The notes: generated by a model from the letters alone, not told the origin. A stretch of 64,000 nucleotides of DNA from JAGWRA01 sp035534615 (GCA_035534615.1 DATLRO010000073.1:1-64000), one strand, 5' to 3'; numbered from the stretch's first letter, positions 27,600-38,408 are shown. Program-made: numbers and translations.

Positions 27600-28187
27600 T
27601 TGTCAGTTCGGCTGTTTATCGGGAATCTTCCATTCTCCGCCACCGAGGCGGACCTGCGCGACTACTTCTCGGCGGTCGGGCCGCCGCAGCAGGTCGTCCT
27701 TCCCGTGGACCGCGACACGGGACGGCCGCGCGGCTTCGCGTTCGTCGAGTTCGCCGAGCGGCCGGTCGCGGAGGAAGCGATCCGGCGGTTCGACCGCCAG
27801 ATGTTCAAGGGCCGGCCGCTGGCCGTCAGCGAGGCCCGGGGCCGGGACGAGCGCCCGGCTCCGTCCGGTCCGCGCCCGGGCGGCTTCGCCCCCCGGCCCG
27901 GCCCGGACCTCGCCCCCGGGGGGGCGCCGGCGACGCGCGACCGCAGCCGGAACTTCGGCCCCGACGCCCGCCCGCGCCGGGGCGGCGGGCCGCCGCGGCG
28001 CCAGCAGACCGAGCGGGGTCCCAAGGGGCCGATCCGCGAAAAGGCCGGCGGCCGCGTCTACTCCGTGGACGAAGACGACCAGGACGAGTCGCTCGAACTC
28101 GGGGAGCTCGTCGTGGAGCCGGACGGCCTGGACGGTCCGGAGGGTCTGGACGGTCCGGATCTTCCCGACGACGACTCGGACGAGTAG
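27600..28187 (+). CDS. RRM-domain RNA-binding protein
   Basis: 195 residues starting at TTG (27600-27602), with GAGGCGAGG just upstream. Residues 3-80 form an RNA recognition motif: RNP2 LFIGNL at 5-10 and RNP1 RGFAFVEF at 44-51, both with the aromatic residues that stack on RNA bases. The rest is low-complexity: a Pro/Gly/Arg-rich tail with RGG-like pieces, then an acidic end rich in Asp/Glu (VDEDDQDESLELGE ... LPDDDSDE). Bacterial RRM proteins resemble cyanobacterial Rbps linked to cold and mRNA localisation; the long disordered tail may promote condensation or autoregulation. The preceding 295 bp (27305-27599) contain no gene and may be a long 5' leader. Confidence 0.87.
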   Translation: MSVRLFIGNLPFSATEADLRDYFSAVGPPQQVVLPVDRDTGRPRGFAFVEFAERPVAEEAIRRFDRQMFKGRPLAVSEARGRDERPAPSGPRPGGFAPRPGPDLAPGGAPATRDRSRNFGPDARPRRGGGPPRRQQTERGPKGPIREKAGGRVYSVDEDDQDESLELGELVVEPDGLDGPEGLDGPDLPDDDSDE

Positions 28188-28395
28188 GGCCGGGCCCGGG
28201 GCCGGCACCGCTCGTCCGGCGCCCGGGCGGACCGGCGCCGCCGGCCGGGCGGCGCGTCGCTCTGCGATCCCTTCCGCGCACCGTCTCCCTGCGGCGCGCG
28301 ACCTGCGTCCCGGCGCGGCCACGCGGCCGCCGGCCGGCAGGCTGCGCGTCCCCCCGCCATTTGACGAACCGGCCGGGCGAGGTCAGAATTGAACG

Positions 28396-29166
28396 GTGGT
28401 TCGAGATTCGAACAGCCGTTCGATCGCCGTGCCGGGCCGCGCGCGCGCCGGCCAGCGCGCCGACGCACGGCGCGTGGAGATCCTGCGGGCGGCCGCCCGC
28501 ATCTTCCGCGAGCGCGGCTTCGCCGGCACCGGCATGCGGGAGATCGCCGTGGCGGCCGGCCTCTCACCCGGCAATCTCTATCATTACTTCCGCGGCAAGG
28601 ACGAAATCCTCTTCTTCTGCCAGGACCGTTCGCTGGATCGGATGCTGGCCGCACTCGATGCGGCGCGGCGGATGGACCGGCCGGCGACCGAGCAGCTCCA
28701 CCGGGTCATCGTCGCGCACGCGCTCTGCCTGCTGGACGAGGTCGAAGGGTCGGCGGCGCACCTCGAACTGCACGCGCTGCCGCCGGCCCTGCGCGGGCCG
28801 ATCGTCGCCAAGCGCGATCGCTACGAGCGCGGATGCCGCCGGCTGATCGCCGACGGCATCCGGCGCGGCGATCTCGTGCCGTGCGACGCCACGGTCGTCA
28901 CGCGCGCCGTGCTGGGCTCGCTCAACTGGACGGCGCACTGGTTCCGCCCCGAGGGGCCGCGCCCGGCCGCGGCGGTGGCCGCGCTGGTCGCCGACTTCCT
29001 GGTGCGTGGCCTGGCGGCGCGCCCCTCATCCCGCGTGCGGCCGCCGGCGCGCGCGACGCGGCCGGGGCGGACGATGCCGTCGTCCCGCCCGGACGGCCCG
29101 GGGGCCACGTCCCGGCGCCGGCGCGCCGCTCCCCCGCCGTCGTTTTCCCGCGAGGTGCCCAAGTGA
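28396..29166 (+). CDS. TetR family transcriptional regulator
   Basis: 256 residues from GTG. The helix-turn-helix at about 25-70 is typical: RRVEILRAAARIFRERGFAGTGMREIAVAAGLSPGNLYHYFRGKDEILFF. The ligand-binding half (about 75-210) is followed by an unusual Arg/Pro/Ser-rich tail of about 45 residues. The last four bases overlap the start of hcrC (GTGA), so the regulator is cotranscribed with the molybdoenzyme genes and probably senses their substrate or product. CAGAAT at 28384-28389 ends 6 nt before the GTG, consistent with a leaderless mRNA. Confidence 0.87.
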   Translation: MVRDSNSRSIAVPGRARAGQRADARRVEILRAAARIFRERGFAGTGMREIAVAAGLSPGNLYHYFRGKDEILFFCQDRSLDRMLAALDAARRMDRPATEQLHRVIVAHALCLLDEVEGSAAHLELHALPPALRGPIVAKRDRYERGCRRLIADGIRRGDLVPCDATVVTRAVLGSLNWTAHWFRPEGPRPAAAVAALVADFLVRGLAARPSSRVRPPARATRPGRTMPSSRPDGPGATSRRRRAAPPPSFSREVPK

Positions 29167-29696
29167 ACGATCGCCGCTCCGGCGGGCGCGCGCGCGCCCA
29201 TCTGACGCTTCACGTCAACGGCGAGCCGATCGACGTGGCGTTCGACGCCTACAAGACGCTGCTCGAGGTGCTCCGCGAGGACCTCGGGCTGCCCGGCACC
29301 AAGCACGGCTGCGAGCTCGGCGAGTGCGGCGCCTGCGCCGTCCTCGTCGACGGCGAGCCGGTGCTGTCGTGTCTCGTGCTCGGGGTCGAGTGCGAGGGCC
29401 GGCCCATCATGACGGTGGAAGGGCTGACGACCGACGGCCGGCTCGATCCGCTGCAGGACGCGTTCGCGGACCTCGGCGGCGCGCAGTGCGGCTACTGCAC
29501 ACCCGGCATCCTGATGACGGCGCGCGCGCTGCTGGATCGGGTCCCGCATCCGACACGGGAGCAGATTCGCGAGGCGCTGTCGGGCAATCTGTGCCGCTGC
29601 ACCGGCTACCAGCAGATGTTCGAGGCCGTCGAGGCGGCGATCGGCCGCGTGTCGGCCGGGGACGCCGCACCCGGGCGGCCGGAGGCGAAGTCATGA
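29163..29696 (+). CDS. hcrC: 4-hydroxybenzoyl-CoA reductase-like gamma subunit, [2Fe-2S] protein
   Basis: 177 residues from GTG. The plant-type ferredoxin cluster is bound by Cys50, Cys55, Cys58 and Cys70 (CELGECGAC...SC), and the second helical [2Fe-2S] site by Cys109, Cys112, Cys144 and Cys146 (QCGYCTPG ... CRCTGYQ). This is the iron-sulfur subunit of the xanthine oxidase superfamily, passing electrons between the FAD and molybdenum subunits. The subunit alone does not define the substrate; the assignment to 4-hydroxybenzoyl-CoA reductase comes from the third gene of the set. It overlaps the TetR gene (GTGA) and the next gene (ATGA). Confidence 0.85.
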   Translation: MNDRRSGGRARAHLTLHVNGEPIDVAFDAYKTLLEVLREDLGLPGTKHGCELGECGACAVLVDGEPVLSCLVLGVECEGRPIMTVEGLTTDGRLDPLQDAFADLGGAQCGYCTPGILMTARALLDRVPHPTREQIREALSGNLCRCTGYQQMFEAVEAAIGRVSAGDAAPGRPEAKS

Positions 29697-32167
29697 CGAT
29701 CGGGCCCTCGCGCGTGATCGGCGTGCCGCGGCGCCGCGTCGACGGCCGGGCGAAGGTGACCGGCCAGACGCGCTTTGCCGACGACCTGACCCTGCCCCGC
29801 ATGCTGCACTGCCGGCTGCTGCGATCGACGGTGCCGCACGCCCGCATCCGCCGCCTCGACGTGTCGCGCGCGCAGGCGCACCCGGGCGTACACCTGGTGC
29901 TGACGGGAGCGGACCTGCCGATTCCCTACGGCATCCTGCCGGTCAGCCAGGACGAACATCCGCTGTGCGTCGACAAGGTCCGCTTCGTCGGCGATCCGGT
30001 CGCCGCCGTCGTGGCGCGCGACGAGCTGACCGCCATCGAGGCGGTCGATCTCATCGACGTCGAGTACGAGCCCCTGCGGACGATTGCCGATCCGCTCGAC
30101 AGCCTCGCCCACCCGGAGCCGCGGATCCACGAGTACGGCGATGCGGGCAACATCCACAAGCAGGTCTCCCTCGAGTTCGGCGACGTCGAGCAGGCGCTGG
30201 CCGGCGCCGACCGGGTCTTCGAGGACGTCTTCTTCTACCAGGGGAACACGCACCTGCCCATCGAGCAGCACGCCTCGGTGGCGGCGAAGGATCCGGACGG
30301 CAAGCTGGTGATCTGGTCGAGCACCCAGACGCCCCACTACCTGCACCGCGCGCTGGCGAAGGCGCTGCAGCTGCCGGCGGCCCACATCCGCGTCGTCGCG
30401 ACGCCGAACGGCGGCGGGTTCGGCGGCAAGAGCGATCCGTTCAACCACGAGGTGGTCGTTGCCAAGGCGGCGCTGATGCTCGACCGGCCGGTGAAGATCT
30501 GCCTCACCCGCGAGGAGGTGTTCTACTGCCACCGCGGGCGGCATCCGGTGCTGATGAAGTTCCGGACCGGCGTGAAGCGCGACGGGACCCTGACCGGCAT
30601 GCACCTGCAGACGCTGCTGGACGGCGGGGCCTACGGATCGTACGGGGTGGCCAGCACGTTCTATACCGGCGCGCTGCAGACGGTGACGTACCACGTCCCC
30701 GCTTACCGCTTCGAGGGCTGCCGCACCTTCACGAACAAGCCGCCGTGCGGGCCCAAGCGCGGCCACGGCACGCCCCAGAGCCGGTTCGGGCAGGAGGTCC
30801 AGCTCGACAAGATCGCCGAGGCGCTGCAGATCGATCCGGCCGAGTTCCGGCTCCGCATCGTCGAACGCCCGGACACGCTCACGGCCAACTACCTGCGGAT
30901 CGGGACGATCGGCCTCGCCGAGTGCGTGCACCGCGTGACGGCCGCGTCCGGCTGGGCGGAGAAATACCGCCGCCTCCCGCGCGGGCGCGGGATCGGCCTG
31001 GCCTGTTCGTCGTACCTGTCGGGCGCGGGCCTGCCGATCTACTGGAACGACCTGCCGCACTCGGGCGTCCAGCTCAAGCTCGATCGGAGCGGGGGCGTCA
31101 CCGCGTTCTGCGGCGCCACCGAGATCGGCCAGGGCTCGGACGACGTGCTGGTCGGATGCGTGGCCGAGGTGCTCGGCATCGAGCCGTTCGACGTCCGCGC
31201 CGTCACGGGCGACACCGACCTGACGCCGGTGGACCTGGGCTCCTACTCGAGCCGCGTGACGCTCATGATGGGCAACGCCGCCATCCAGGCGGCCGAGCGG
31301 GCGCGCGACCTGCTCGCGCAGGCGGTCGGCCGGAAACTCGACGTGCCGGCCTCCCGGCTGGTCTTCGCCGACCGGCGCGTGTTCGACGCCGAGCAGCCCG
31401 GGCGCGGCGTCACGTTCCAGGAGGCCGTCTGCCTGGCCGAAGCCATGTCCGGCACCGTCGGGACGACCGGGTCGTACACCCCGCCGAAGTCGGCCGCGAA
31501 GTTCAAGGGAGGCGGCGTCGGACCGTCGCCCACCTATTCCTACACGGCGGCCGTCGTCGAGGTCGAGGTCGATCCGACGACCGGCTGGGTCGTCGTGCCG
31601 CGCGTCTGGATCGCGCACGACATCGGCCGGGCGCTGAATCCGACGCTGGTGCGCGGCCAGGTGGAAGGGAGCGTCTACATGGGCCTCGGCGAGGCCCTGA
31701 TGGAGGAACAGGCGTTCCGGCGGCTGCCGGCCCGGCTGTCGGGGGCGCTCGTCCACAAGTTCCCGTCGATCCTCGAATACAAGAGCCCGACCAGCCTCGA
31801 CATGCCGGAGGTCTTCACCGAGCTCATCGAGCATCCCGACCCGGCCGGACCGTTCGGCGCGAAGGAGGTCGGCCAGGGGCCGCTGCTGCCGATCATGCCG
31901 GCGGTGGCCAACGCGGTGTACGACGCCGTCGGCGTGCGGATCGACGAGGTACCGATCACGCCCGACAAGATCCTGAAGGCGCTCGAGGCGGCGCGCGACG
32001 GCAAGCCCGGGCGCTACGGCCCGTCGAGCTTCCCGGACATCGCGTGGCCGGAGCCGCTGCGCGTGCCCCCGCCGTGGGAGGGGGGCGACGGTCGGGCGGT
32101 GAACGAGACGCGCCGGCCGAAGCCGACCGCCACCGGCGCGGGCCGGGAACCGGCGGTGCGCTCATGA
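29693..32167 (+). CDS. hcrA: 4-hydroxybenzoyl-CoA reductase-like alpha subunit, molybdopterin protein
   Basis: 824 residues, the large molybdenum cofactor subunit of the xanthine oxidase superfamily. Readable landmarks are RRVDGRAKVTGQTRFADDL at the N-terminus, GGGFGGKSDPFNHEVVVAKAAL in the first Moco domain, GPKRGHGTPQSRFGQEVQLDKIAEAL in the middle, EIGQGSDDVLVGCVAEVLG, and FGAKEVGQGPLLPIMPAVANAV near the C-terminus. The Glu of the last segment corresponds to the catalytic base. In the anaerobic benzoyl-CoA pathway this enzyme removes the para-hydroxyl of 4-hydroxybenzoyl-CoA using reduced ferredoxin. No CoA ligase or benzoyl-CoA reductase gene is in the window, so another aromatic or heterocyclic substrate remains possible. 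Confidence 0.82.
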   Translation: MTIGPSRVIGVPRRRVDGRAKVTGQTRFADDLTLPRMLHCRLLRSTVPHARIRRLDVSRAQAHPGVHLVLTGADLPIPYGILPVSQDEHPLCVDKVRFVGDPVAAVVARDELTAIEAVDLIDVEYEPLRTIADPLDSLAHPEPRIHEYGDAGNIHKQVSLEFGDVEQALAGADRVFEDVFFYQGNTHLPIEQHASVAAKDPDGKLVIWSSTQTPHYLHRALAKALQLPAAHIRVVATPNGGGFGGKSDPFNHEVVVAKAALMLDRPVKICLTREEVFYCHRGRHPVLMKFRTGVKRDGTLTGMHLQTLLDGGAYGSYGVASTFYTGALQTVTYHVPAYRFEGCRTFTNKPPCGPKRGHGTPQSRFGQEVQLDKIAEALQIDPAEFRLRIVERPDTLTANYLRIGTIGLAECVHRVTAASGWAEKYRRLPRGRGIGLACSSYLSGAGLPIYWNDLPHSGVQLKLDRSGGVTAFCGATEIGQGSDDVLVGCVAEVLGIEPFDVRAVTGDTDLTPVDLGSYSSRVTLMMGNAAIQAAERARDLLAQAVGRKLDVPASRLVFADRRVFDAEQPGRGVTFQEAVCLAEAMSGTVGTTGSYTPPKSAAKFKGGGVGPSPTYSYTAAVVEVEVDPTTGWVVVPRVWIAHDIGRALNPTLVRGQVEGSVYMGLGEALMEEQAFRRLPARLSGALVHKFPSILEYKSPTSLDMPEVFTELIEHPDPAGPFGAKEVGQGPLLPIMPAVANAVYDAVGVRIDEVPITPDKILKALEAARDGKPGRYGPSSFPDIAWPEPLRVPPPWEGGDGRAVNETRRPKPTATGAGREPAVRS

Positions 32168-33198
32168 TGCGGCTGCCGGAGTTCACCTACCACGCGCCGC
32201 GCACGCTGGCGGAGGCGGCGGCGCGGCTCGCCGCGGCCCCGGGCGACACGCTGCTGCTGGCCGGCGGCACCGACCTGCTGCCGAACATGAAGCGGCGGCA
32301 GCAGGTGCCGAAGGCGATCGTCGGCCTTCGTCACGTGGCGGAGCTGCAGCAGATCCGCGGCACCGGCGCGCTGCAGATCGGCGCCGGCGTCACGCTGACG
32401 CGGGTCGTCCGCGACCCGGCCGTCCGCGCGCACTACCCGGGTCTCTGGCAGGCCGCGGCCCAGATCGCGACGCCGCACCTGCGCAACATGGGGACGATCG
32501 GCGGCAACCTCTGCCTCGACACCCGCTGCACGTACTACGACCAGGGTCACGAATGGCGGAAGGCGATCGACTTCTGCCTCAAGAAGGACGGTCAGGTCTG
32601 CTGGGTGGCCCCGTCGAGCCCCCGGTGCCTGGCGGTGTCGTCGACCGACACGGCGCCGGCGCTGCTGGCGCTCGGTGCGAAGGTCCGGCTGGTCTCCACG
32701 GCGGGCGAGCGCGTCATCGACGTGGCGGACCTCTACCGCAACGACGGCATCGCATACCTGACGCGGCGCCCCGACGAGATCCTGACCGACGTCCTGCTGC
32801 CAGACGCGGCCGGCTGGCGGAGCACGTACTGGAAGCTGCGGCGGCGCGGCTCGTTCGATTTTCCGGTCCTGTCGGTGGCGGCGGCGGTCCGGCTCGACGC
32901 GGGCGGCCGCGTGGCCGAGGCGCGCCTCGTGCTGGGCGCGGTCGCGTCGCAGCCGCTGACGGCGGCACGGGCCGCCGGCGCGCTGCAGGGCCGCCCGCTC
33001 GACGACGACGCGATCGCCGAAGCGGCCGACCTGGCGGCCGCCCTGGCGAAGCCGATGGACAACACCGACTTCACGCTCGTCTGGCGAAAGCGCGCGTCCC
33101 GCGAGTTCGTCGCCTACGCGCTGCGCGAACTGCGCGGCGACGACATGCGGAACGTCCGCCTGCAGGTCGCCCGGCAGTCGCTCGACCACGTGGCCTGA
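32164..33198 (+). CDS. hcrB: 4-hydroxybenzoyl-CoA reductase-like beta subunit, FAD and [4Fe-4S] protein
   Basis: 344 residues, FAD-binding subunit with LLAGGTDLLPNMK and GTIGGNLCLDTRC motifs. The decisive feature is an insertion after GGNL containing Cys117, Cys122, Cys138, Cys146 and Cys155 (DTRCTYYDQ...DFCLKKDGQVCWVAPSSPRC). From memory, the extra [4Fe-4S] cluster of Thauera 4-hydroxybenzoyl-CoA reductase is held by cysteines 122, 138, 146 and 155, the same numbers. Xanthine and CO dehydrogenases lack this insertion. The extra cluster lets electrons run from low-potential ferredoxin towards molybdenum. It starts in an ATGA overlap with hcrA and closes the operon. Confidence 0.88.
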   Translation: MMRLPEFTYHAPRTLAEAAARLAAAPGDTLLLAGGTDLLPNMKRRQQVPKAIVGLRHVAELQQIRGTGALQIGAGVTLTRVVRDPAVRAHYPGLWQAAAQIATPHLRNMGTIGGNLCLDTRCTYYDQGHEWRKAIDFCLKKDGQVCWVAPSSPRCLAVSSTDTAPALLALGAKVRLVSTAGERVIDVADLYRNDGIAYLTRRPDEILTDVLLPDAAGWRSTYWKLRRRGSFDFPVLSVAAAVRLDAGGRVAEARLVLGAVASQPLTAARAAGALQGRPLDDDAIAEAADLAAALAKPMDNTDFTLVWRKRASREFVAYALRELRGDDMRNVRLQVARQSLDHVA

Positions 33199-33254
33199 GG
33201 CGCGCCGGCCCGGCCACGCGCAGCCCGGGCCGCCACGGGCGCCGCCGGCAGCTT

Positions 33255-34028
33255 ATGAACGCCGCTCACACTCCGTCTGCATCGTGGCCGGTCGGCCCGC
33301 CGGAAGAGCCGCTCTTCCTCGAGGGCCCGCAGTCCCGTCTGCGCGAGTTCCGCATGGTCCTGCGGATCATGCGGGAATTCATCCGCGGCTTCCGGGTGCT
33401 CCACTTCGTCGGGCCGTGCGTCACGGTGTTCGGGTCCGCCCGGTTCACGGAGACGGATCCCTACTACCAGCTCGCGCGGGACGTCGGACGACGCCTGAGC
33501 GAGGAGGGGTTCACGGTGATGACGGGCGGGGGCCCCGGCCTCATGGAAGCCGCCAATCGGGGCGCGCAGGAGGCCGGCGGCCCGTCGGTCGGCTGCGGCA
33601 TCGTCCTGCCGGGCGAGCAGCGGCCCAATCCGTACCTCGACCGGTGGCTGGCCGTGCGGTACTTCTTCGTGCGCAAGGTCATGCTGGTCAAGTACTCCTA
33701 CGGGTTCGTGGTCATGCCGGGCGGGGTCGGCACGAGCGACGAGCTGTTCGAGGCGCTGACCCTCATGCAGACCGGCAAGATCCGCCATTTTCCGGTCGTG
33801 ATCGTCGGACGGGCGTACTGGACCCAGCTGCTGGAACAGCTGCGGCGGATGGCGGCCGCCGGCACCATCGACGAGGCCGATCTCGGCCTCTTGCTGGTCA
33901 CCGACTCGCCGGAGGAGGCGGCCACACACATCGCGCGGCTCGTGGTCGAGCGGTTCGGCCTGCGGCGCCCGCGGCCGCGGCGGTCGCGGCTGCTCGGCGA
34001 ATCGGCGCCGCTTCCCTGCCGGCAGTGA
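33255..34028 (+). CDS. LOG family protein (TIGR00730)
   Basis: 257 residues. The lysine decarboxylase-like fold shows both signature motifs, GGGPGLMEAANRGA and PGGVGTSDELFEAL, with FGSARFTETDPYYQLA before them. LOG proteins are nucleoside 5'-monophosphate phosphoribohydrolases that release cytokinin-type bases or recycle nucleotides; the bacterial substrate is often unknown. An N-terminal extension of about 40 residues (EGPQSRLREFRMVLRIMREFIRGFRVLH) is typical of the longer bacterial subgroup. A small inverted context precedes the gene; I saw no clear ribosome binding site. Confidence 0.85.
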   Translation: MNAAHTPSASWPVGPPEEPLFLEGPQSRLREFRMVLRIMREFIRGFRVLHFVGPCVTVFGSARFTETDPYYQLARDVGRRLSEEGFTVMTGGGPGLMEAANRGAQEAGGPSVGCGIVLPGEQRPNPYLDRWLAVRYFFVRKVMLVKYSYGFVVMPGGVGTSDELFEALTLMQTGKIRHFPVVIVGRAYWTQLLEQLRRMAAAGTIDEADLGLLLVTDSPEEAATHIARLVVERFGLRRPRPRRSRLLGESAPLPCRQ

Positions 34029-34059
34029 CGTCCGCCGCCGGCGCCCTGGCGGGGGACGG

Positions 34060-34065
34060 TATACT
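34060..34065 (+). promoter_or_regulatory. Possible -10 box (TATACT) upstream of the clpS repeats
   Basis: TATACT stands out in GC-rich sequence, 32 bp after the LOG stop codon. If active, the clpS-clpA transcript would carry a leader of about 200 nt containing both copies of the 64-bp-period repeat. Confidence 0.35.
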
Positions 34066-34115
34066 GAGTACAGAAGTGCTCGGGCGCGCAGGCGCTCACG
34101 GGTGCGGGGGCCTTT

Positions 34116-34235
34116 GGATTTCGTAGCGTCGAGCTGCATCTCGGTCTCTGCCGGCGCTCCGGGCGCTCGGGGGCTCTTCGGATTTCGTAGCGCCGAGCCT
34201 CAGCTCGGCCTCTCCCGGCGCTCAGGCGCTCGGGG
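34116..34235. repeat. Tandem imperfect repeat, about 57-bp units at 64-bp spacing
   Basis: Two copies begin at 34116 and 34180. Both read GGATTTCGTAGCG(T/C)CGAGC, then CA(T/G)CTCGG, CTCT(G/C)CCGGCGCTC and GGCGCTCGGGG. The second copy contains the hairpin CCGAGC...GCTCGG. The tail of a possible third, degenerate copy (GCAGGCGCTCACGGG) lies at about 34088-34103. No coding frame follows the repeat unit. It fills most of the 240-bp gap before clpS. Confidence 0.75.
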
Positions 34236-34268
34236 TTCGGACGGCGGTCGGATTCAGGCGGACTTCCT

Positions 34269-34583
34269 GTGGCTGACGAAACGCGGCAACCTGGCAGCGG
34301 CACGCTCGAGCGCACGAAACCGGACGTGCGCGAGCCGGTGCTGTACAAGGTCGTGCTGCACAACGACGACTACACGACGATGGAGTTCGTCATCCGCATT
34401 TTGGAAGAGGTGTTCCTGAAGCCGCCGGCCGAGGCGTATCGGATCATGATGGCGGTGCACACGCAGGGCCGGGGGCAATGCGGCGTCTATCCGTTCGAGA
34501 TTGCCGAGACGAAGGTCGCCACGGTGCACGACCTCGCGCGCGAGCACGGCTTCCCGCTGCGCGCGAGCGCCGAACCGGAGTAG
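34269..34583 (+). CDS. clpS: ATP-dependent Clp protease adaptor ClpS
   Basis: 104 residues from GTG. The ClpS core is clear: YKVVLHNDDYTTMEFVIRILEEVF with the Asn-Asp-Asp that binds the N-terminal amino group of N-degron substrates. It is followed by the helix ending VHTQGRGQCGVYPFEIAETK, whose His completes the binding pocket. ClpS delivers substrates with Leu, Phe, Tyr or Trp at the N-terminus to ClpA. The ClpA gene starts 10 nt after the stop codon, the classical order. An imperfect tandem repeat occupies the leader region. Confidence 0.93.
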   Translation: MADETRQPGSGTLERTKPDVREPVLYKVVLHNDDYTTMEFVIRILEEVFLKPPAEAYRIMMAVHTQGRGQCGVYPFEIAETKVATVHDLAREHGFPLRASAEPE

Positions 34584-34593
34584 CGTCGAACAC

Positions 34594-36897
<2,304 letters not shown>

Positions 36898-36957
36898 CGC
36901 GCGTCCGCCGGCGCGCGCCGTCCCCGCCCGGTCGGGCGCCCCGCCGGCAGTCCCCCT

Positions 36958-36986
36958 TTGGGCGGATGCGCCGCCGGTGGTAGCAT
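36958..36986 (+). promoter_or_regulatory. Promoter of the MBL hydrolase gene
   Basis: TTGGGC (36958-36963), 17-nt spacer and TAGCAT (36981-36986). The -10 box ends 7 nt before the ATG at 36994, so the transcript would be leaderless. Confidence 0.5.
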
Positions 36987-36993
36987 CGCGGCC

Positions 36994-37941
36994 ATGCGAA
37001 TCAAGACGCTGCTCCTGGCCGGCCTGACCGCTCTTTCTTCCGTCTTCCTCTCCGCCGCCCAGCTGCCCCGGCCGCCGCTGTTCACCCTCCACCATGTGGG
37101 CGACGGCGTCTGGGCCGCCATCGCTCCCGACGGCAGCAAGGCGGGCGCGAACACGGGATTCGTGATCGGGCAGGACGGCGTCGCGGTGATTGATTCCTTC
37201 CAGAACGTGGACGCCGCCCGGGACCTGCTGGCCGACATCCGGAAACGGACCAGCCTGCCGATCCGCTTCCTCGTGAACACGCACTACCACCTCGACCACA
37301 TGACCGGCAACGGCGTCTTCGCCGCGGCCGGCGCCGTCATCCTGGCCAACAGGCACGTCCGCGCCTGGGCGCACACGGAGAACCTGAAGTTCTTCGGCCC
37401 CTCCCCCACCGCCGCCGATCGCGCCCGCGTCGCCGCGATCGTGCTGCCGAGCGTGGTCTACGGCAGCGGCATCGACCTCTACCTCGGCAAGCGCGAACTG
37501 CTCGTCCGCCACATGCCGGGCCACACGGGCAGCGACTCGGTCATCATCGTTCCCGATGCGAACGTCGTCTTCACCGGCGACCTGCTGTGGAACACCCACC
37601 TCCCCAACCTGATTGATGCCTCCACGAAGCCGTGGATCCAGTCACTCGACACGCTCGGCGCCAGATACCCGACCGCGACGTTCGTGCCCGGGCACGGCGA
37701 CGTGGCGCGACTGGCCAATCTTCAGGCCTTCCGGGGCTACCTCGTGTCGCTGCGCGAGGCGGTCGCCAGCGGCCTCGCGCACGGCCAGTCGGGCGCGGCG
37801 CTCGTCGCCGCCCTGACGCCGGCACTCGAGCGGAAATACGGCTCCTGGGGATTCTTCCAGTACTTCCTGAAGCCTGACATCCTGCTGACCGCTGAAGAGC
37901 TCCAGGGCCGGAAGCGCCTTCCGGGCGGCAGGGTCAACTAG
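36994..37941 (+). CDS. Exported MBL-fold metallo-hydrolase
   Basis: 315 residues. A signal peptide (TLLLAGLTALSSVFLSAAQ) implies periplasmic location. The metal site HxHxDH appears as THYHLDHMTGN, with the further ligands in HMPGHTGSD, FTGDLLW and VPGHGD. The layout resembles the B3-like/quinoprotein-relay subgroup of exported MBL hydrolases rather than classical beta-lactamases. Function could be hydrolysis of a small exported ester or lactam. The BlaI/BlaR1-like pair is 29 kb away and gives no link. No ribosome binding site; a TAGCAT box ends 7 nt upstream. Confidence 0.8.
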   Translation: MRIKTLLLAGLTALSSVFLSAAQLPRPPLFTLHHVGDGVWAAIAPDGSKAGANTGFVIGQDGVAVIDSFQNVDAARDLLADIRKRTSLPIRFLVNTHYHLDHMTGNGVFAAAGAVILANRHVRAWAHTENLKFFGPSPTAADRARVAAIVLPSVVYGSGIDLYLGKRELLVRHMPGHTGSDSVIIVPDANVVFTGDLLWNTHLPNLIDASTKPWIQSLDTLGARYPTATFVPGHGDVARLANLQAFRGYLVSLREAVASGLAHGQSGAALVAALTPALERKYGSWGFFQYFLKPDILLTAEELQGRKRLPGGRVN

Positions 37942-38211
37942 CGTCGGCGCACGCGGGTGTGGACGGCACGGACGCGTGCCGAACGGGGCGGATTGTGTCG
38001 GATGAGGTCGAAGCGGGCGCGCGGTGCGCCAGACGGGAGCGAGCGACCGATCGGGACCTGGAGAGCGCCCGGTCAGCGGCCGAGCCCGGGCACAAACGTC
38101 CGGCGTCGCGGCCGCCGGACACACCCCGGCATTCCCACGACACCCGGCCGGACGTGACGGACCGCACCAGGCTCAGCGGCCGGAGGCCCGGCGCATGAGG
38201 GGCGGTCGTGG

Positions 38212-38388
38212 TCAGTTGACCGCGACGGACCTGGGCTGCGCTGTCTTCGCCTGTTCGCTGGCGGCCGCCGCCTGCACCTGCTGGCGGATCTGCTGCTGCA
38301 GCCACGCGACCGGCTGCGGCTGAACCGCGAGGAAGGCCTGCCATTCGGCGTCGTTGAGGGGCACGCAGATGACTCGTTCCATGACCAT
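38212..38388 (-). CDS. Small hypothetical protein
   Basis: 58 residues from an ATG with AAGGAG 5 nt upstream. The sequence VICVPLNDAEWQAFLAVQPQPVAWLQQQIRQQV is followed by an Ala/Gln-rich tail. It is predicted to be helical and cytoplasmic. I do not recognise a family. A TTGAAC/TACTCT promoter fits upstream on the minus strand (38409-38436). Confidence 0.5.
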   Translation of the reverse strand: MVMERVICVPLNDAEWQAFLAVQPQPVAWLQQQIRQQVQAAAASEQAKTAQPRSVAVN

Positions 38389-38408
38389 GCTGACTCCTTC
38401 GAGAGCCA

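Noticed and set aside
34029..34268. CRISPR array suggested by the repeated units before clpS.
   Set aside because: Only two diverged copies, near-contiguous with about 7-nt spacing between units, and no cas genes.
36994..37941. Beta-lactamase regulated by the BlaI/BlaR1-like pair.
   Set aside because: It is 29 kb away, lacks the ATGCTA-N6-TAGCAT operator in its promoter, and its MBL subgroup need not act on beta-lactams.
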